A stretch of DNA of 39,040 nucleotides from an uncultured Oscillospiraceae bacterium (GTDB lineage Bacteria > Bacillota > Clostridia > Oscillospirales > Ruminococcaceae), in assembly GCA_949298535.1 (NCBI GenBank), contig CASFXA010000024.1:1-39040 (forward strand), in the 5' to 3' direction. The notes beneath the pieces were generated by a model that was not told where the DNA came from, did no database searches, and saw only the letters and a program-made list of their open reading frames with translations. Shown piece after piece: positions 1-7,229 of the stretch. The position numbers were made by a program, and so were the translations under genes. Each line of letters starts with the position of its first letter. Within the stretch, counting starts at the first letter, position 1.

Positions 1-198
1 ACTGAAAGCCAGAACGCCGTAGACGCAGAAAAATGGATTGCCTTGATGAAAGAGTGCGTCAATCCAACAGAACTGACCGCCGAACTTTTGAATATGCTGA
101 TTGAAAAAATCGTTGTCCATGAAGCGGTCAAAGGTGAGGACGGAAGCCGGGAACAGGAGGTAGAAATCTTCTACCGCTTTATCGGCAAAATTGATTAA
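1..198 (+). CDS. C-terminal end of a large serine recombinase (partial)
   Basis: The window opens inside a reading frame that runs from base 1 to a TAA at 196-198 (65 codons). The residues include NPTELTAELLNMLIEKIVVH and end with FYRFIGKID. This is the characteristic tail (DUF4368-like) of the large serine recombinases that move Tn4451/Tn1549-type elements in Firmicutes. These enzymes cut and rejoin DNA at a dinucleotide core to excise or integrate the element. The catalytic serine domain lies left of the window, so activity cannot be judged. In such elements the recombinase is usually the last gene, so the element boundary should lie just downstream; the truncated XRE gene that follows supports this. 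The family call rests on remembered tail similarity only. Confidence 0.72.
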   Translation, partial: TESQNAVDAEKWIALMKECVNPTELTAELLNMLIEKIVVHEAVKGEDGSREQEVEIFYRFIGKID

Positions 199-225
199 AT
201 GACATCAATATCTTTAACTATGTGA
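1..225 (+). mobile_element. Right end of an integrated serine-recombinase element (boundary inferred)
   Basis: The recombinase stop is at 198, and host-like protein sequence resumes at about 224 (DTGASIPDTPLLVPLSELL). The junction therefore lies between 199 and about 226. A GA dinucleotide sits at 224-225; TnpX-type recombinases are known to use a GA core, so this is a plausible crossover point, but that is inference. The segment 199-223 is AT-rich and non-coding. The hexamer GATACC occurs at 224-229 and again at 245-250, which may be chance. The left end and cargo are outside the window. Confidence 0.5.
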
Positions 226-850
226 TACCGGAGCCAGTATTCCCGATACCCCCCTCCTGGTTCCCTTGTCGGAACTGCTGTGGGTGACGGTGACAGAGCT
301 CCTTCTCTGCCAGAGGGTGGAACAGGAGGAAAAGATGGAAGCGGACCAGGTGGAGGATTTGGTCAAAACAGCCCTTTCCTGCGGGGAAAAAACTTCTGTC
401 AGGGCCTACCGAGCCAAAAGTATTTGGTTTTTGGCCTATGGGGCTGCTTTGCTGATGGGGGTATTGCTCACCTTCTGGTATTTCCGCCTCTACGGAGCAC
501 CGCCGGAATCCTTCTGGACCGGTGTGGGCCTGGCTGCCGGATTTGGGATTTACTTTTGCTTTTTCGTTCCACTGAAGCTGCCGGCTTACTATGATGAAAA
601 CCGGATTTCTGCGGTGTATGACGGCCCTCTGCGAATGAATCTGCTGGGCCTTCGTCTGAGCAACCGCAACTGGCTCCCAGTGGTCAATGGGGCCCGGGCA
701 TGGTCCTGCGGAGTTTTGGCGCTGTTTCCCGGTTTGAGCCTGGCGGCGGGGCCGAAGCTGTGGACCGGGACAGGCAGCTTTTTGGTGCTGGGGCTGCTGC
801 TGGGAGGGCTGTTCCTGCCGCTGTACATTGTTGGGAAAAAGTATGAATAA
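224..850 (+). pseudogene. XRE-family regulator with membrane C-terminus, 5' end lost
   Basis: The frame is open from about 218 to TAA at 848-850 but has no good start: the first start-like codon is TTG at 266 without a ribosome site. Translation from 224 gives DTGASIPDTPLLVPLSELL followed by VTVTELL. This matches the end of the recognition helix and the last helix of a Cro/CI (XRE) HTH, where W-(E/D)-T-G and P-D-x-x-L-L...ALGVT-ELL are typical. The N-terminal half of the HTH is missing, exactly where the mobile element ends. The rest holds about four hydrophobic stretches (for example SIWFLAYGAALLMGVLLTF), as in clostridial membrane-bound XRE regulators. If expressed from the TTG it could make a membrane stub without DNA binding. 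The HTH call is by pattern, not by search. Confidence 0.6.
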
Positions 851-880
851 GGACTCTTCCCTCAGGAAAAATGGGGGATT

Positions 881-913
881 GTGCCGCCGGAAAAGGTTAT
901 TTTCCGGCGGCAC
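881..913. terminator. Perfect 14-bp hairpin after the XRE fragment
   Basis: GTGCCGCCGGAAAA (881-894) pairs perfectly with bases 900-913 around a GGTTA loop. No T-run follows the stem; the only A/T run is inside its upper part (AAAA/TTTT). It lies about 30 bases past the XRE stop and 70 before the sdpR promoter, so it probably ends or insulates transcription, though it is not a textbook intrinsic terminator. Confidence 0.45.
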
Positions 914-982
914 AGTGTTGAAAGAAGAACTTTGGCGAAATGAGCCCATTTATCAAACATTTAGATAAATATCGAAATGTTC

Positions 983-1011
983 TTGACTGTGAGAATATCT
1001 TATGCTATACT
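983..1011 (+). promoter_or_regulatory. sdpRI promoter
   Basis: A -35 TTGACT (983-988) and a -10 TATACT (1006-1011) are separated by exactly 17 bases, with TGC just before the -10 (extended -10). Transcription should begin near 1018, inside the palindrome at 1016-1031. This is the only strong promoter seen ahead of sdpR. Confidence 0.8.
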
Positions 1012-1015
1012 TTAA

Positions 1016-1031
1016 TTAGATAATTATCTAA
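1016..1031. promoter_or_regulatory. Candidate SdpR operator (16-bp perfect palindrome)
   Basis: TTAGATAATTATCTAA is a perfect palindrome covering the expected start of transcription and ending 23 bases before the sdpR ATG. The half-site TTAGATAA recurs at 961-968, upstream of the -35, inside an imperfect inverted repeat (ACATTT at 958-963 and AAATGT at 975-980). ArsR-family repressors bind AT-rich palindromes of this sort, and SdpR is known to be autoregulatory in Bacillus subtilis. Two sites bracketing one promoter suggest autorepression. Confidence 0.65.
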
Positions 1032-1054
1032 ATATATTTGAAGGAGGCGATCCC

Positions 1055-1333
1055 ATGAGTTTTCAACAGACCTTTAAGGCCCTTTCTGACGGCACCAGGC
1101 GTCAGATTCTGGAGCTGCTGCGGGACGGGGCAAAGACGGCGGGAGAGATCGCCGGCCATTTTCAGATGACCGCCCCCACCATTTCCCACCACCTGGCGGT
1201 TCTGCGGGAGGCGGGGCTTATCAGCGACGATCATCGGGGAAAATATATCTATTATGAGCTGAACACCTCGGTCATTGATGAAATCATGGCCTGGGCGGCG
1301 TCGCTGAAGGGAGGGGAAGCGGATGAAAAATAA
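1055..1333 (+). CDS. sdpR: ArsR/SdpR-type transcriptional repressor
   Basis: This 92-residue protein has the compact winged-helix fold of the ArsR family. It opens with FQQTFKALSDGTRRQILELL, has a recognition helix around residues 33-55 (MTAPTISHHLAVLREAGLI) and a wing (DDHRGKYIYYELN). No metal-binding cysteines are present, which separates it from metal sensors and fits the autorepressor SdpR. AAGGAGG lies 7 bases before the ATG. Its last 11 bases overlap the SdpI-like gene, so the two are translationally coupled. In B. subtilis SdpR represses sdpRI, and SdpI relieves this by sequestering SdpR at the membrane when the toxin SdpC is present. The promoter and palindrome upstream fit the same control. 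Confidence 0.85.
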   Translation: MSFQQTFKALSDGTRRQILELLRDGAKTAGEIAGHFQMTAPTISHHLAVLREAGLISDDHRGKYIYYELNTSVIDEIMAWAASLKGGEADEK

Positions 1334-1982
1334 GAAATTTATGCTGCTGATGTGGATCTTGTCTTTTCTGCCTCTGGGGCTGATTCTTCTTTGCTACAGC
1401 CGCCTGCCGGAGCAGGTGCCTCTGCAGTGGGGGATGGACGGTTTGGTGCGCTATGGAGAAAAACGGGAGCTGCTGCTGATTGGAGGACTTTCCGTGGTGA
1501 TGGGGCCCATGTTCCTCTGGCTGCCCCGCATTGATCCCCGGCGGGAAAATTATCGGAGATTTCAGCGGTATTATGAGTGGATTTCCCTGATGGTGCTGGT
1601 GTTTTTGCTGCTGATGACGCTGATGGTTCTGTCGGAATCCTTCTGGCCCGGGCGGATTGTGGTGTATCAGGCGGTGATGATACTGATCAGCCTGCTGTTT
1701 TTGGTGCTGGGCAATTTGCTGCCCAAGGTGAAGAACAATTTTTTCATGGGCATCCGCACCCCCTGGACCCTGTCCGATCCGGATATTTGGAACCGGACCA
1801 ACCGCCTGGGCGGCAAGCTGTTTTTCGGAGTGGGGCTGTACGGGATGCTCGCATCCCTGATACTGCCGGAAGAGGTGTTGTTCTGGAGTTTTATGGCGGC
1901 GATTCTGGCGGCGGCGCTGATTCCCTGTGTCTGCTCCTATGTTTGGTATCGGCAGAAAACCGGGAAGATGCCGGGGCCATGA
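1323..1982 (+). CDS. sdpI: SdpI-family membrane (immunity/signal) protein
   Basis: The 219-residue protein has six or so hydrophobic segments. An N-terminal DUF1648-type motif (CYSRLPEQVPLQWGMDG, about residues 20-40) is followed by the SdpI signature NNFFMGIRTPWTLSDPDIWN at about residues 139-158. In B. subtilis SdpI gives immunity to the cannibalism toxin SdpC and captures the repressor SdpR. The gene overlaps sdpR by 11 bases, the usual coupled arrangement. No sdpABC toxin genes are visible nearby, so the role may be defence against neighbours' toxins or general envelope-stress sensing. The family call is secure; the substrate is unknown. Confidence 0.85.
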   Translation: MKNKKFMLLMWILSFLPLGLILLCYSRLPEQVPLQWGMDGLVRYGEKRELLLIGGLSVVMGPMFLWLPRIDPRRENYRRFQRYYEWISLMVLVFLLLMTLMVLSESFWPGRIVVYQAVMILISLLFLVLGNLLPKVKNNFFMGIRTPWTLSDPDIWNRTNRLGGKLFFGVGLYGMLASLILPEEVLFWSFMAAILAAALIPCVCSYVWYRQKTGKMPGP

Positions 1983-2232
1983 AGGAGACTGAAGGACCCC
2001 CAAAGGTTTCACACATTTCCAGAGGATCCCCGGTACCATGGGATCCCCCGTGTGGCTTGCGACGAAACCAGCGGCGATCCATCGTCTCGCACCCTTTGTG
2101 GGCAGGAGTTGAGAGGCGCAGTCAGATCCGTGTCCCGATTGAGAGTTCCTCTGCCCTTTGGGACGGGGTTTGACCGCTTTGCAGCAGGTATTGGGACGGC
2201 GCGCGGGGAAATCGGGAAATAAAAACAGACGG
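1983..2232. other. Intergenic stretch without a supported gene
   Basis: Between sdpI and the next promoter no reading frame with a ribosome site was found. A 7-bp inverted repeat, GGATCCC (2024-2030) with GGGATCC (2040-2046) around a loop containing GGTACC, could be a weak transcript end but has no T-run. Confidence 0.4.
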
Positions 2233-2261
2233 TTGCCGGGACACTGCCGCTGTGCTAAACT
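2233..2261 (+). promoter_or_regulatory. Promoter of the zinc-ribbon membrane protein
   Basis: TTGCCG (2233-2238) and TAAACT (2256-2261) lie 17 bases apart, with TGC before the -10 as in the sdpRI promoter. The ATG at 2301 follows about 30 bases after the expected start. Confidence 0.6.
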
Positions 2262-2300
2262 GTTTATAAAAGAAAAAATAATTTTCCGGGAGGTGCTTCC

Positions 2301-2543
2301 ATGAAAAGGATACCGCTGAAAAAGGTGAGACAAATCGCAGCTTTTCTGTTTGTGCTGGGGTTTGTGGTGATACTGACCGGTGCTGGTTTCCGGCTGATCC
2401 CCTTGATTCTTCTGGGATGCCTGGCGCTGGTGGGGGAGATTGTCTTTCTGTTCCTTTTTTGGAGGTGCCCCCATTGCGGAGGATTCCTGGACAGAAGCTG
2501 CGGTCTGTATTGCCCTCATTGCGGGCATATGTTGGACCGATGA
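2301..2543 (+). CDS. Small membrane protein with C-terminal zinc ribbon
   Basis: An 80-residue protein with a basic N-terminus, two hydrophobic helices (about residues 11-28 and 33-54) and a short tail carrying two CPHCG knuckles (56-60 and 71-75). The tail should bind one zinc ion as a zinc ribbon on the cytoplasmic side. GGGAGGTG precedes the ATG. It has its own promoter and lies between sdpRI and a larger membrane protein. I do not recognise a named family. Similar small zinc-ribbon membrane proteins are common in Clostridia, but no function is established from sequence. Confidence 0.75.
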   Translation: MKRIPLKKVRQIAAFLFVLGFVVILTGAGFRLIPLILLGCLALVGEIVFLFLFWRCPHCGGFLDRSCGLYCPHCGHMLDR

Positions 2544-2654
2544 CCTTTTCCTCATAACCCATTTGATGGGCGCGGCGAAAGGCCGTCGTTTGGGCGGAGA
2601 AATGGGCAAATAATTCTAATAAGCTGCCGACGGCGGCGGGAAAGAAGGAAAAAG

Positions 2655-3530
2655 ATGAAGAAAAAAAGAAGCGATTTCAGAAGGCCGGAGAGACGCCGCA
2701 AGACCCTCCAGGAACAGATGGCGGAGAATAAGGTGCTGGCTGTTGTGTATATGGTGCTGCGGTCCCTGGTGGTTTTGGTGTTGGTGGCGCAGTTTTTTAA
2801 CGGCAACTTTGAAAATGTCTTTCTCTGTGTGCTGACGCTGTTCCTCTTCACCCTTCCCAGTTTTATTGAGCGCACCATCCGTATTGAGGTGCCGGACACC
2901 CTGGAAATTATTATTCTCCTCTTTATCTTTTCCGCGGAGATTCTGGGAGAGATCCGGGCCTACTATATTCAGTTTCCTTATTGGGACACCATGCTCCACA
3001 CCCTCAACGGCTTTTTGTGTGCGGCCATCGGCTTTTCTCTGGTGGATATTCTCAACCGCAGCGGCCGGTTCAGCTTTTCCCTCTCCCCCCTTTACCTGGC
3101 GGTGGCGGCCTTCTGCTTCTCCATGACGGTGGGGGTGCTGTGGGAGTTTTTTGAATGGGGGATGGACAGCATCTTCTTTCTGGATATGCAGAAGGACACG
3201 GTGGTTCACACCATCAGCACTGTGATGCTGGATCCCACCGGGGGCAATCGCCCGGAGGTGATCCGAAACATCACCGATGTCATTATCGTGACGGCGGACG
3301 GCTCTCAGCGGGCGCTGGGATTGGGCGGCTATCTGGACATCGGCATCAACGACACCATGAAGGATCTGTTTGTGAATTTTATCGGCGCGATAGTCTTCTC
3401 CATGATCGGCTATTTTTATGTGAAAAAACGGGGAACGGGTCGCTTTGCCAGACAGTTTATCCCTCAGGTTCTGGATGATGAGGAGGAAACGGAACCCGCG
3501 TTGGAGCAAAAAGCGGAACAAGAGAAATAA
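2655..3530 (+). CDS. Multi-pass membrane protein, YjdF (DUF2238)-like
   Basis: The 291-residue protein starts with a very basic segment (residues 1-20), then about six hydrophobic helices (near 28-46, 53-70, 82-98, 112-132, 145-163 and 245-263). It ends in an acidic/Lys tail. Polar residues lie at membrane edges: WD at 110-111, H115, and WEFFEW at 163-168. A WD...H...G and WE-x-x-EW layout is reminiscent of the uncharacterised inner-membrane family of E. coli YjdF (DUF2238), though the match is from memory. AGAAGGAAAA precedes the ATG. It is followed by a terminator, so it probably ends its transcription unit. Function unknown. Confidence 0.65.
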   Translation: MKKKRSDFRRPERRRKTLQEQMAENKVLAVVYMVLRSLVVLVLVAQFFNGNFENVFLCVLTLFLFTLPSFIERTIRIEVPDTLEIIILLFIFSAEILGEIRAYYIQFPYWDTMLHTLNGFLCAAIGFSLVDILNRSGRFSFSLSPLYLAVAAFCFSMTVGVLWEFFEWGMDSIFFLDMQKDTVVHTISTVMLDPTGGNRPEVIRNITDVIIVTADGSQRALGLGGYLDIGINDTMKDLFVNFIGAIVFSMIGYFYVKKRGTGRFARQFIPQVLDDEEETEPALEQKAEQEK

Positions 3531-3532
3531 AA

Positions 3533-3577
3533 GCAGCGGCCTTTTTCCCCATGACAGGAGAGAACGGCCGCTGTTTT
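3533..3577 (+). terminator. Terminator after the YjdF-like gene
   Basis: CAGCGGCC (3534-3541) pairs with GGCCGCTG (3566-3573), followed by TTTT. The loop is long (24 bases), so strength is moderate. Confidence 0.55.
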
Positions 3578-3640
3578 GGTCTCGGGCAGAAGGCGGATGC
3601 TTTTTTCCCGCTCTTTCCACTGTTAAAACCCGCAAGGGTA

Positions 3641-3649
3641 TGTTAAAAT
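3641..3649 (+). promoter_or_regulatory. Possible extended -10 ahead of the surface-glycan operon
   Basis: TGTTAAAAT at 3641-3649 has the TGn-TAAAAT form of an extended -10. No good -35 lies 17 bases upstream. It would give a leader of about 120 bases before the ATG at 3776. Confidence 0.3.
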
Positions 3650-3775
3650 GGATGCAGCTTGTCACAAATGTCACAGAAAAGCGCCTGTGGGAAGGGTGAA
3701 ACAGAGACTCCGCAAAAGGAGAAATCCTGCGGGGAAAAATCCAATCTCCAGGTTCTGTGGCAAGGGGGATGAAGG

Positions 3776-5134
3776 ATGAAAAGCAGAAACAAATGGCTGG
3801 CGCTGACAGCGGCGCTGCTGATGGCAACGATGGGATGGTCCGCAGCCTGGGGGGAAGAGGCCCCTCAGGCGGCCTGCACCCTTACGGACGATCAGGGAAC
3901 CGTCCAATGGATGTTGGGGGATGGCAACCGCACCACCAAACTGCAGTGGCCCGGGGGGACGCTGCGGGTGGAGAGCGAGACGCCTTTCTCTTCTCTTTAT
4001 CTTATTTGGGATCAGCCGCCGGGAGAGTGGACCGGGCAGGCGGGGACGGAAATGATTTCCGGCGGGAAAAACGGCTTTATTCACGAATATCTTTCCCTGG
4101 CCGCTCCGGTAACCCAGGCGCTGCTGGAGCTGCCGGAGGGTGCGCTGTGCTGCGATGTGTATGCCTTTGGCGAGGGTGAGCTTCCTGACTGGGTGCAGCA
4201 GTGGCAGCCCCCTTTGGAGGACGCGGATCTGCTGCTGCTGCCCACCCATGCTGATGACGAGCATCTGTTTTTCGGCGGCGCGATGCCTTATTATGCTGGG
4301 GAGCTGGGGAAAAAGGTCCAGGTGGCCTATTTCACCAACCATTGGGCGGAACCCTACCGTCCCCATGAACTGCTCAACGGCCTGTGGACAGTGGGGGTGC
4401 GGGCTTATCCCATCATGTCGGATTTTGTGGATCAATACGCAGGCAGCATGGACGAAGCCCGGACCCTTTATGACCAGGAGACCGCCATTGCCTGGCAGGT
4501 GGAGCAGCTGCGGCGCTTCAAGCCGGAGGTGGTGGTGGGCCATGATGTCAACGGTGAGTATGGTCATGGCGTTCATATGTACAATGCCTATACCCTTCAG
4601 CAGGCGCTGGAATTGAGCGGCGATCCGGAGCAGTATCCTGAAAGCGCCGAAAAGTGGGGCGTGTGGGATGTGCCCAAAACCTATCTTCATCTGTATCCGG
4701 AGAATCCGGTGGTGATGGATTGGAACCGGCCCCTGGAGGTCTTTGAGGGAAAGACGGCGGTGGAAATGGCCCGGTTGGGGTTTGAAAAGCACGTTTCCCA
4801 ACAGACTTTTTTCCAGGTGGAGGACTATGGTCCCTATGATTGTCGTTTGTTTGGCCTGTACCGCAGCACCATCGGTTCTGATGAGGCGGGGAACGACTTT
4901 TTTGAGGGGCTTGAGGCGGAGGATTATTCCGATTATCAGCCTCCGGAGCCGGAACCGCAGCCTGAGGAACAGCCGGCTTCCTCCTCTTCTCCGCCGGAAC
5001 CGGAGCCTTCGCAGCAGCCGGAGGAGCTTCCGGCCAAAGGGAATGTTTTGAACTGGGCAGTATCGGCGGCAGCGCTGTTGGCAGCGGCGCTTCTGGTGGT
5101 GTTGAGCCGTAAGAAAAGAGGTCGGAGAAAATGA
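3776..5134 (+). CDS. Membrane-anchored PIG-L (LmbE-like) deacetylase
   Basis: The 452-residue protein has a Sec signal (residues 1-26), a globular region, a Pro/Glu/Ser-rich linker (about 385-423) and a C-terminal membrane helix followed by KKRGRRK, so it is an anchored exported enzyme. The PIG-L zinc motif is HADDE at 158-162 (the family usually has HPDDE). The second motif is H256...GEYGHGVH with H264 and H267. PIG-L enzymes remove N-acetyl groups from N-acetylglucosamine-type sugars on lipids or small thiols. An extracytoplasmic form suggests a cell-envelope glycan substrate. GGGGG lies 8 bases before the ATG. Its stop overlaps the next start (ATGA), the first link of a four-gene operon. 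The domain call is strong; the substrate is inferred. Confidence 0.85.
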   Translation: MKSRNKWLALTAALLMATMGWSAAWGEEAPQAACTLTDDQGTVQWMLGDGNRTTKLQWPGGTLRVESETPFSSLYLIWDQPPGEWTGQAGTEMISGGKNGFIHEYLSLAAPVTQALLELPEGALCCDVYAFGEGELPDWVQQWQPPLEDADLLLLPTHADDEHLFFGGAMPYYAGELGKKVQVAYFTNHWAEPYRPHELLNGLWTVGVRAYPIMSDFVDQYAGSMDEARTLYDQETAIAWQVEQLRRFKPEVVVGHDVNGEYGHGVHMYNAYTLQQALELSGDPEQYPESAEKWGVWDVPKTYLHLYPENPVVMDWNRPLEVFEGKTAVEMARLGFEKHVSQQTFFQVEDYGPYDCRLFGLYRSTIGSDEAGNDFFEGLEAEDYSDYQPPEPEPQPEEQPASSSSPPEPEPSQQPEELPAKGNVLNWAVSAAALLAAALLVVLSRKKRGRRK

Positions 5135-6216
5135 AAGTCACAGCGGTGGTGCCGTCCTATAAGCCGGATGAAAAGCTCTCCGGCGTGATTGCGGGACTGC
5201 GGCAGGCGGGCTTTGAGCGGATCATTCTGGTGGACGACGGCAGCGGGGAGGCGTATCAGGAGCTGTTCCGTCAGGCGCAGCTTCAGCCTGGCTGCGTGCT
5301 GCTTCGCCAGGAACAAAACGGCGGCAAGGGCAAGGCCCTCAAAACTGCTTTCGCCTGGTTTTTGGAGCACTGTGAAGAGGACGTGGGCGTGGTAACAGTG
5401 GATGGAGACGGCCAGCACGACCCGGAGGACGCGGTGCGATGCGCCCTGGCATTGGAAGAATCCCCGGACAGCCTGGTGTTGGGAGTGCGCCGCTTTGACG
5501 GCAGGGAGGTTCCTTTCCGCAGCGCCTTCGGCAACAAAATTACTGTGAGCTGTTTCCGCTTCCTCTGCGGCGTGCGGGTCTCCGATACCCAAACCGGGCT
5601 GCGGGCTATAGGCAGGGATTTTCTCCGGGCGCTGCTGGAGGTGCCGGGAGATCGCTATGAGTATGAAACCAATATGCTTCTGGCCACTTCCCGCTTGGGA
5701 ATTCCCATCCGGGAGGTGCCCATTCACACCGTTTATTTGGAGCAGAACGCCACCTCTCATTTTAATCCCCTGAAGGATTCCTGGGCCATTTATCAGCAGA
5801 TTTTTCGCTTTTTGTCAGTAAGTTTGGGTTCCACGGCGGTGGATGTGGCGCTGTTTCTTCTGGTCAATTGGCTGCTGAAGGGAATGGGGCCGGAGCTGCG
5901 GCTGCTTTGGGCCACCGCTGTCGCCCGGATCATTTCCTCCCTGTGCAATTTTACCGCCAACCGAACGCTGGTGTTCGCCAGCAGAGAGCGGCCCGGCCCC
6001 GCGATGGCCCGTTATTACACGTTGTGCGTGGCTCAGGCTGCGGCCAGTTACGGCGGCGTGTATCTACTGTCGGCAGTATTTCCCCTTCCGGCGGCAGCGG
6101 CCAAAATCATCACCGACACGCTGCTGTTTCTGGCCAGTTTCCAGATCCAGCGGCAATGGGTGTTCGCCCACAGAAAGATTTCCGCGAAGAAAAAGGAGGA
6201 AACTGTCCATGACTGA
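5131..6216 (+). CDS. Polyprenyl-phosphate glycosyltransferase fused to GtrA-like membrane domain
   Basis: Residues 1-215 are a GT2 (DPM1-like) transferase: VVPSYKPDEKL at the start, a nucleotide-binding ILVDDGSG, and the metal/catalytic segment VVTVDGDGQHDPED. Residues about 225-350 form a GtrA domain with four hydrophobic helices (start FRFLSVSLGSTAVDVALFLL, with the NFTANRTLVF signature). Such enzymes load a sugar on undecaprenyl phosphate, and GtrA proteins are thought to help flip it. The fusion is common in Firmicutes. It overlaps the PIG-L gene by 4 bases and the next gene by 8, so the three are co-translated. It likely supplies a lipid-linked sugar for decoration of a surface polymer. 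Confidence 0.88.
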   Translation: MKVTAVVPSYKPDEKLSGVIAGLRQAGFERIILVDDGSGEAYQELFRQAQLQPGCVLLRQEQNGGKGKALKTAFAWFLEHCEEDVGVVTVDGDGQHDPEDAVRCALALEESPDSLVLGVRRFDGREVPFRSAFGNKITVSCFRFLCGVRVSDTQTGLRAIGRDFLRALLEVPGDRYEYETNMLLATSRLGIPIREVPIHTVYLEQNATSHFNPLKDSWAIYQQIFRFLSVSLGSTAVDVALFLLVNWLLKGMGPELRLLWATAVARIISSLCNFTANRTLVFASRERPGPAMARYYTLCVAQAAASYGGVYLLSAVFPLPAAAAKIITDTLLFLASFQIQRQWVFAHRKISAKKKEETVHD

Positions 6217-7204
6217 ATCGGCCCGCTCCGGTTGGGGCAAGCGGATCTTTCTGCGCGCTTTGGCGGTCCTTGGAGTGACGCTGCTGCTGGTGGTGCTGCT
6301 GCTTCTGGGCGCCATTGTCATCATCTGCAAAGGGCCTTCCCCTACGGCGAGGGATCTTTTTGTCAACACTGTGATGGAGACCAGCGCCGCCAAGTTTATG
6401 GCCTATATCTGCTTTTCGCAGGAGGAAATCGACGCCATCCGGGCTAAAAACGCCGTGGTGGAGACGGTGGAAGTGACCCAGCAGATGGAATTTCAGCAGG
6501 GGGAGGACAGCCTGCCCAAGGACACCATTGAGCTGGTGGATGTCACCGGTCCCACCTTTAAGGGGAAGATGCTCATTGTTCACGATCCTTCCCGGGTCAA
6601 AGTAGCGGTAGCTCCGGAATTCAGCGAGGAGGCCTCCGGCGTCCGGGTGGAGGATTTCGCCAAGCAGGAAGATGCGGTGGCGGCAATCAACGGCGGCGGT
6701 TTCCTGGATGAAGGGGGAGTCGGAAAGGGCGGGATGCCCTTGGGAATTGTCATCAAGGACGGTCAGATGCTCAACGGCGGATGGGATACCGCCCAGCCCA
6801 TTGTAGGCTTTGATACCAACGACCAGCTGGTGGTGGGCACCATGACCGGCCGGGAATGTGTGGAACGGGGAATCCGGGACGCGGTGTCCTTCGGTCCCAC
6901 CTTTATCGTCAACGGCAAGGCTCTGGATGTGGCTGGTTCCGGCGGAGGTCTCAATCCCCGGACTGTATTGGGTCAGCGGGCGGACGGAGCGGTGCTGATG
7001 CTGGTGATCGACGGCCGCCAGGCTCACAGCATCGGGGCTACTTATAAGGACTGCATCGATGTGATGCTGGAATATGGGGCGGTCAACGCCGCCAATCTGG
7101 ACGGAGGCTCCTCCAGTATGCTGGTTTATAATGGGGAGGTGCAGAATGTCTGCGCTTCCCTGTACGGTTCCCGGCCACTGCCCACAGCCTTTGTGGTAAA
7201 ATGA
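6209..7204 (+). CDS. Phosphodiester glycosidase (NAGPA-domain) membrane protein
   Basis: This 331-residue protein has one N-terminal membrane helix (about residues 13-35), so the body lies outside the cell. It carries the NAGPA/DUF2233 landmarks: AAINGGGFLDEGG with MPLGIVIKDGQ, NPRTVLGQRADG, and NAANLDGGSSSMLVYNGE near the C-terminus. Members hydrolyse sugar-1-phosphodiesters: human NAGPA uncovers mannose-6-phosphate, and bacterial relatives are linked to exopolysaccharide and teichoic-acid-type polymers. AAAAGGAGG precedes the ATG. It overlaps the GT2-GtrA gene by 8 bases. With a deacetylase and a lipid-sugar transferase next door, it probably trims or remodels a phosphodiester-containing surface glycan. 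Confidence 0.88.
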   Translation: MTESARSGWGKRIFLRALAVLGVTLLLVVLLLLGAIVIICKGPSPTARDLFVNTVMETSAAKFMAYICFSQEEIDAIRAKNAVVETVEVTQQMEFQQGEDSLPKDTIELVDVTGPTFKGKMLIVHDPSRVKVAVAPEFSEEASGVRVEDFAKQEDAVAAINGGGFLDEGGVGKGGMPLGIVIKDGQMLNGGWDTAQPIVGFDTNDQLVVGTMTGRECVERGIRDAVSFGPTFIVNGKALDVAGSGGGLNPRTVLGQRADGAVLMLVIDGRQAHSIGATYKDCIDVMLEYGAVNAANLDGGSSSMLVYNGEVQNVCASLYGSRPLPTAFVVK

Positions 7205-7229
7205 TCCAAAAAAGGAGCGAAGATCGAGA

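Noticed and set aside
2020..2050. Restriction-site-rich stretch resembling a cloning polylinker (GGATCC, GGTACC, CCATGG)
   Set aside because: The flanks are normal intergenic sequence and the order does not match a known vector; it is better explained as a short inverted repeat.
3650..3775. Leader before the PIG-L gene faintly like a cobalamin riboswitch (GGGAAGGGTGAAA, ACTCCGCAA)
   Set aside because: The conserved B12-box tail (GCCAGGAGACC type) is not present and a B12 role makes little sense for a glycan operon.
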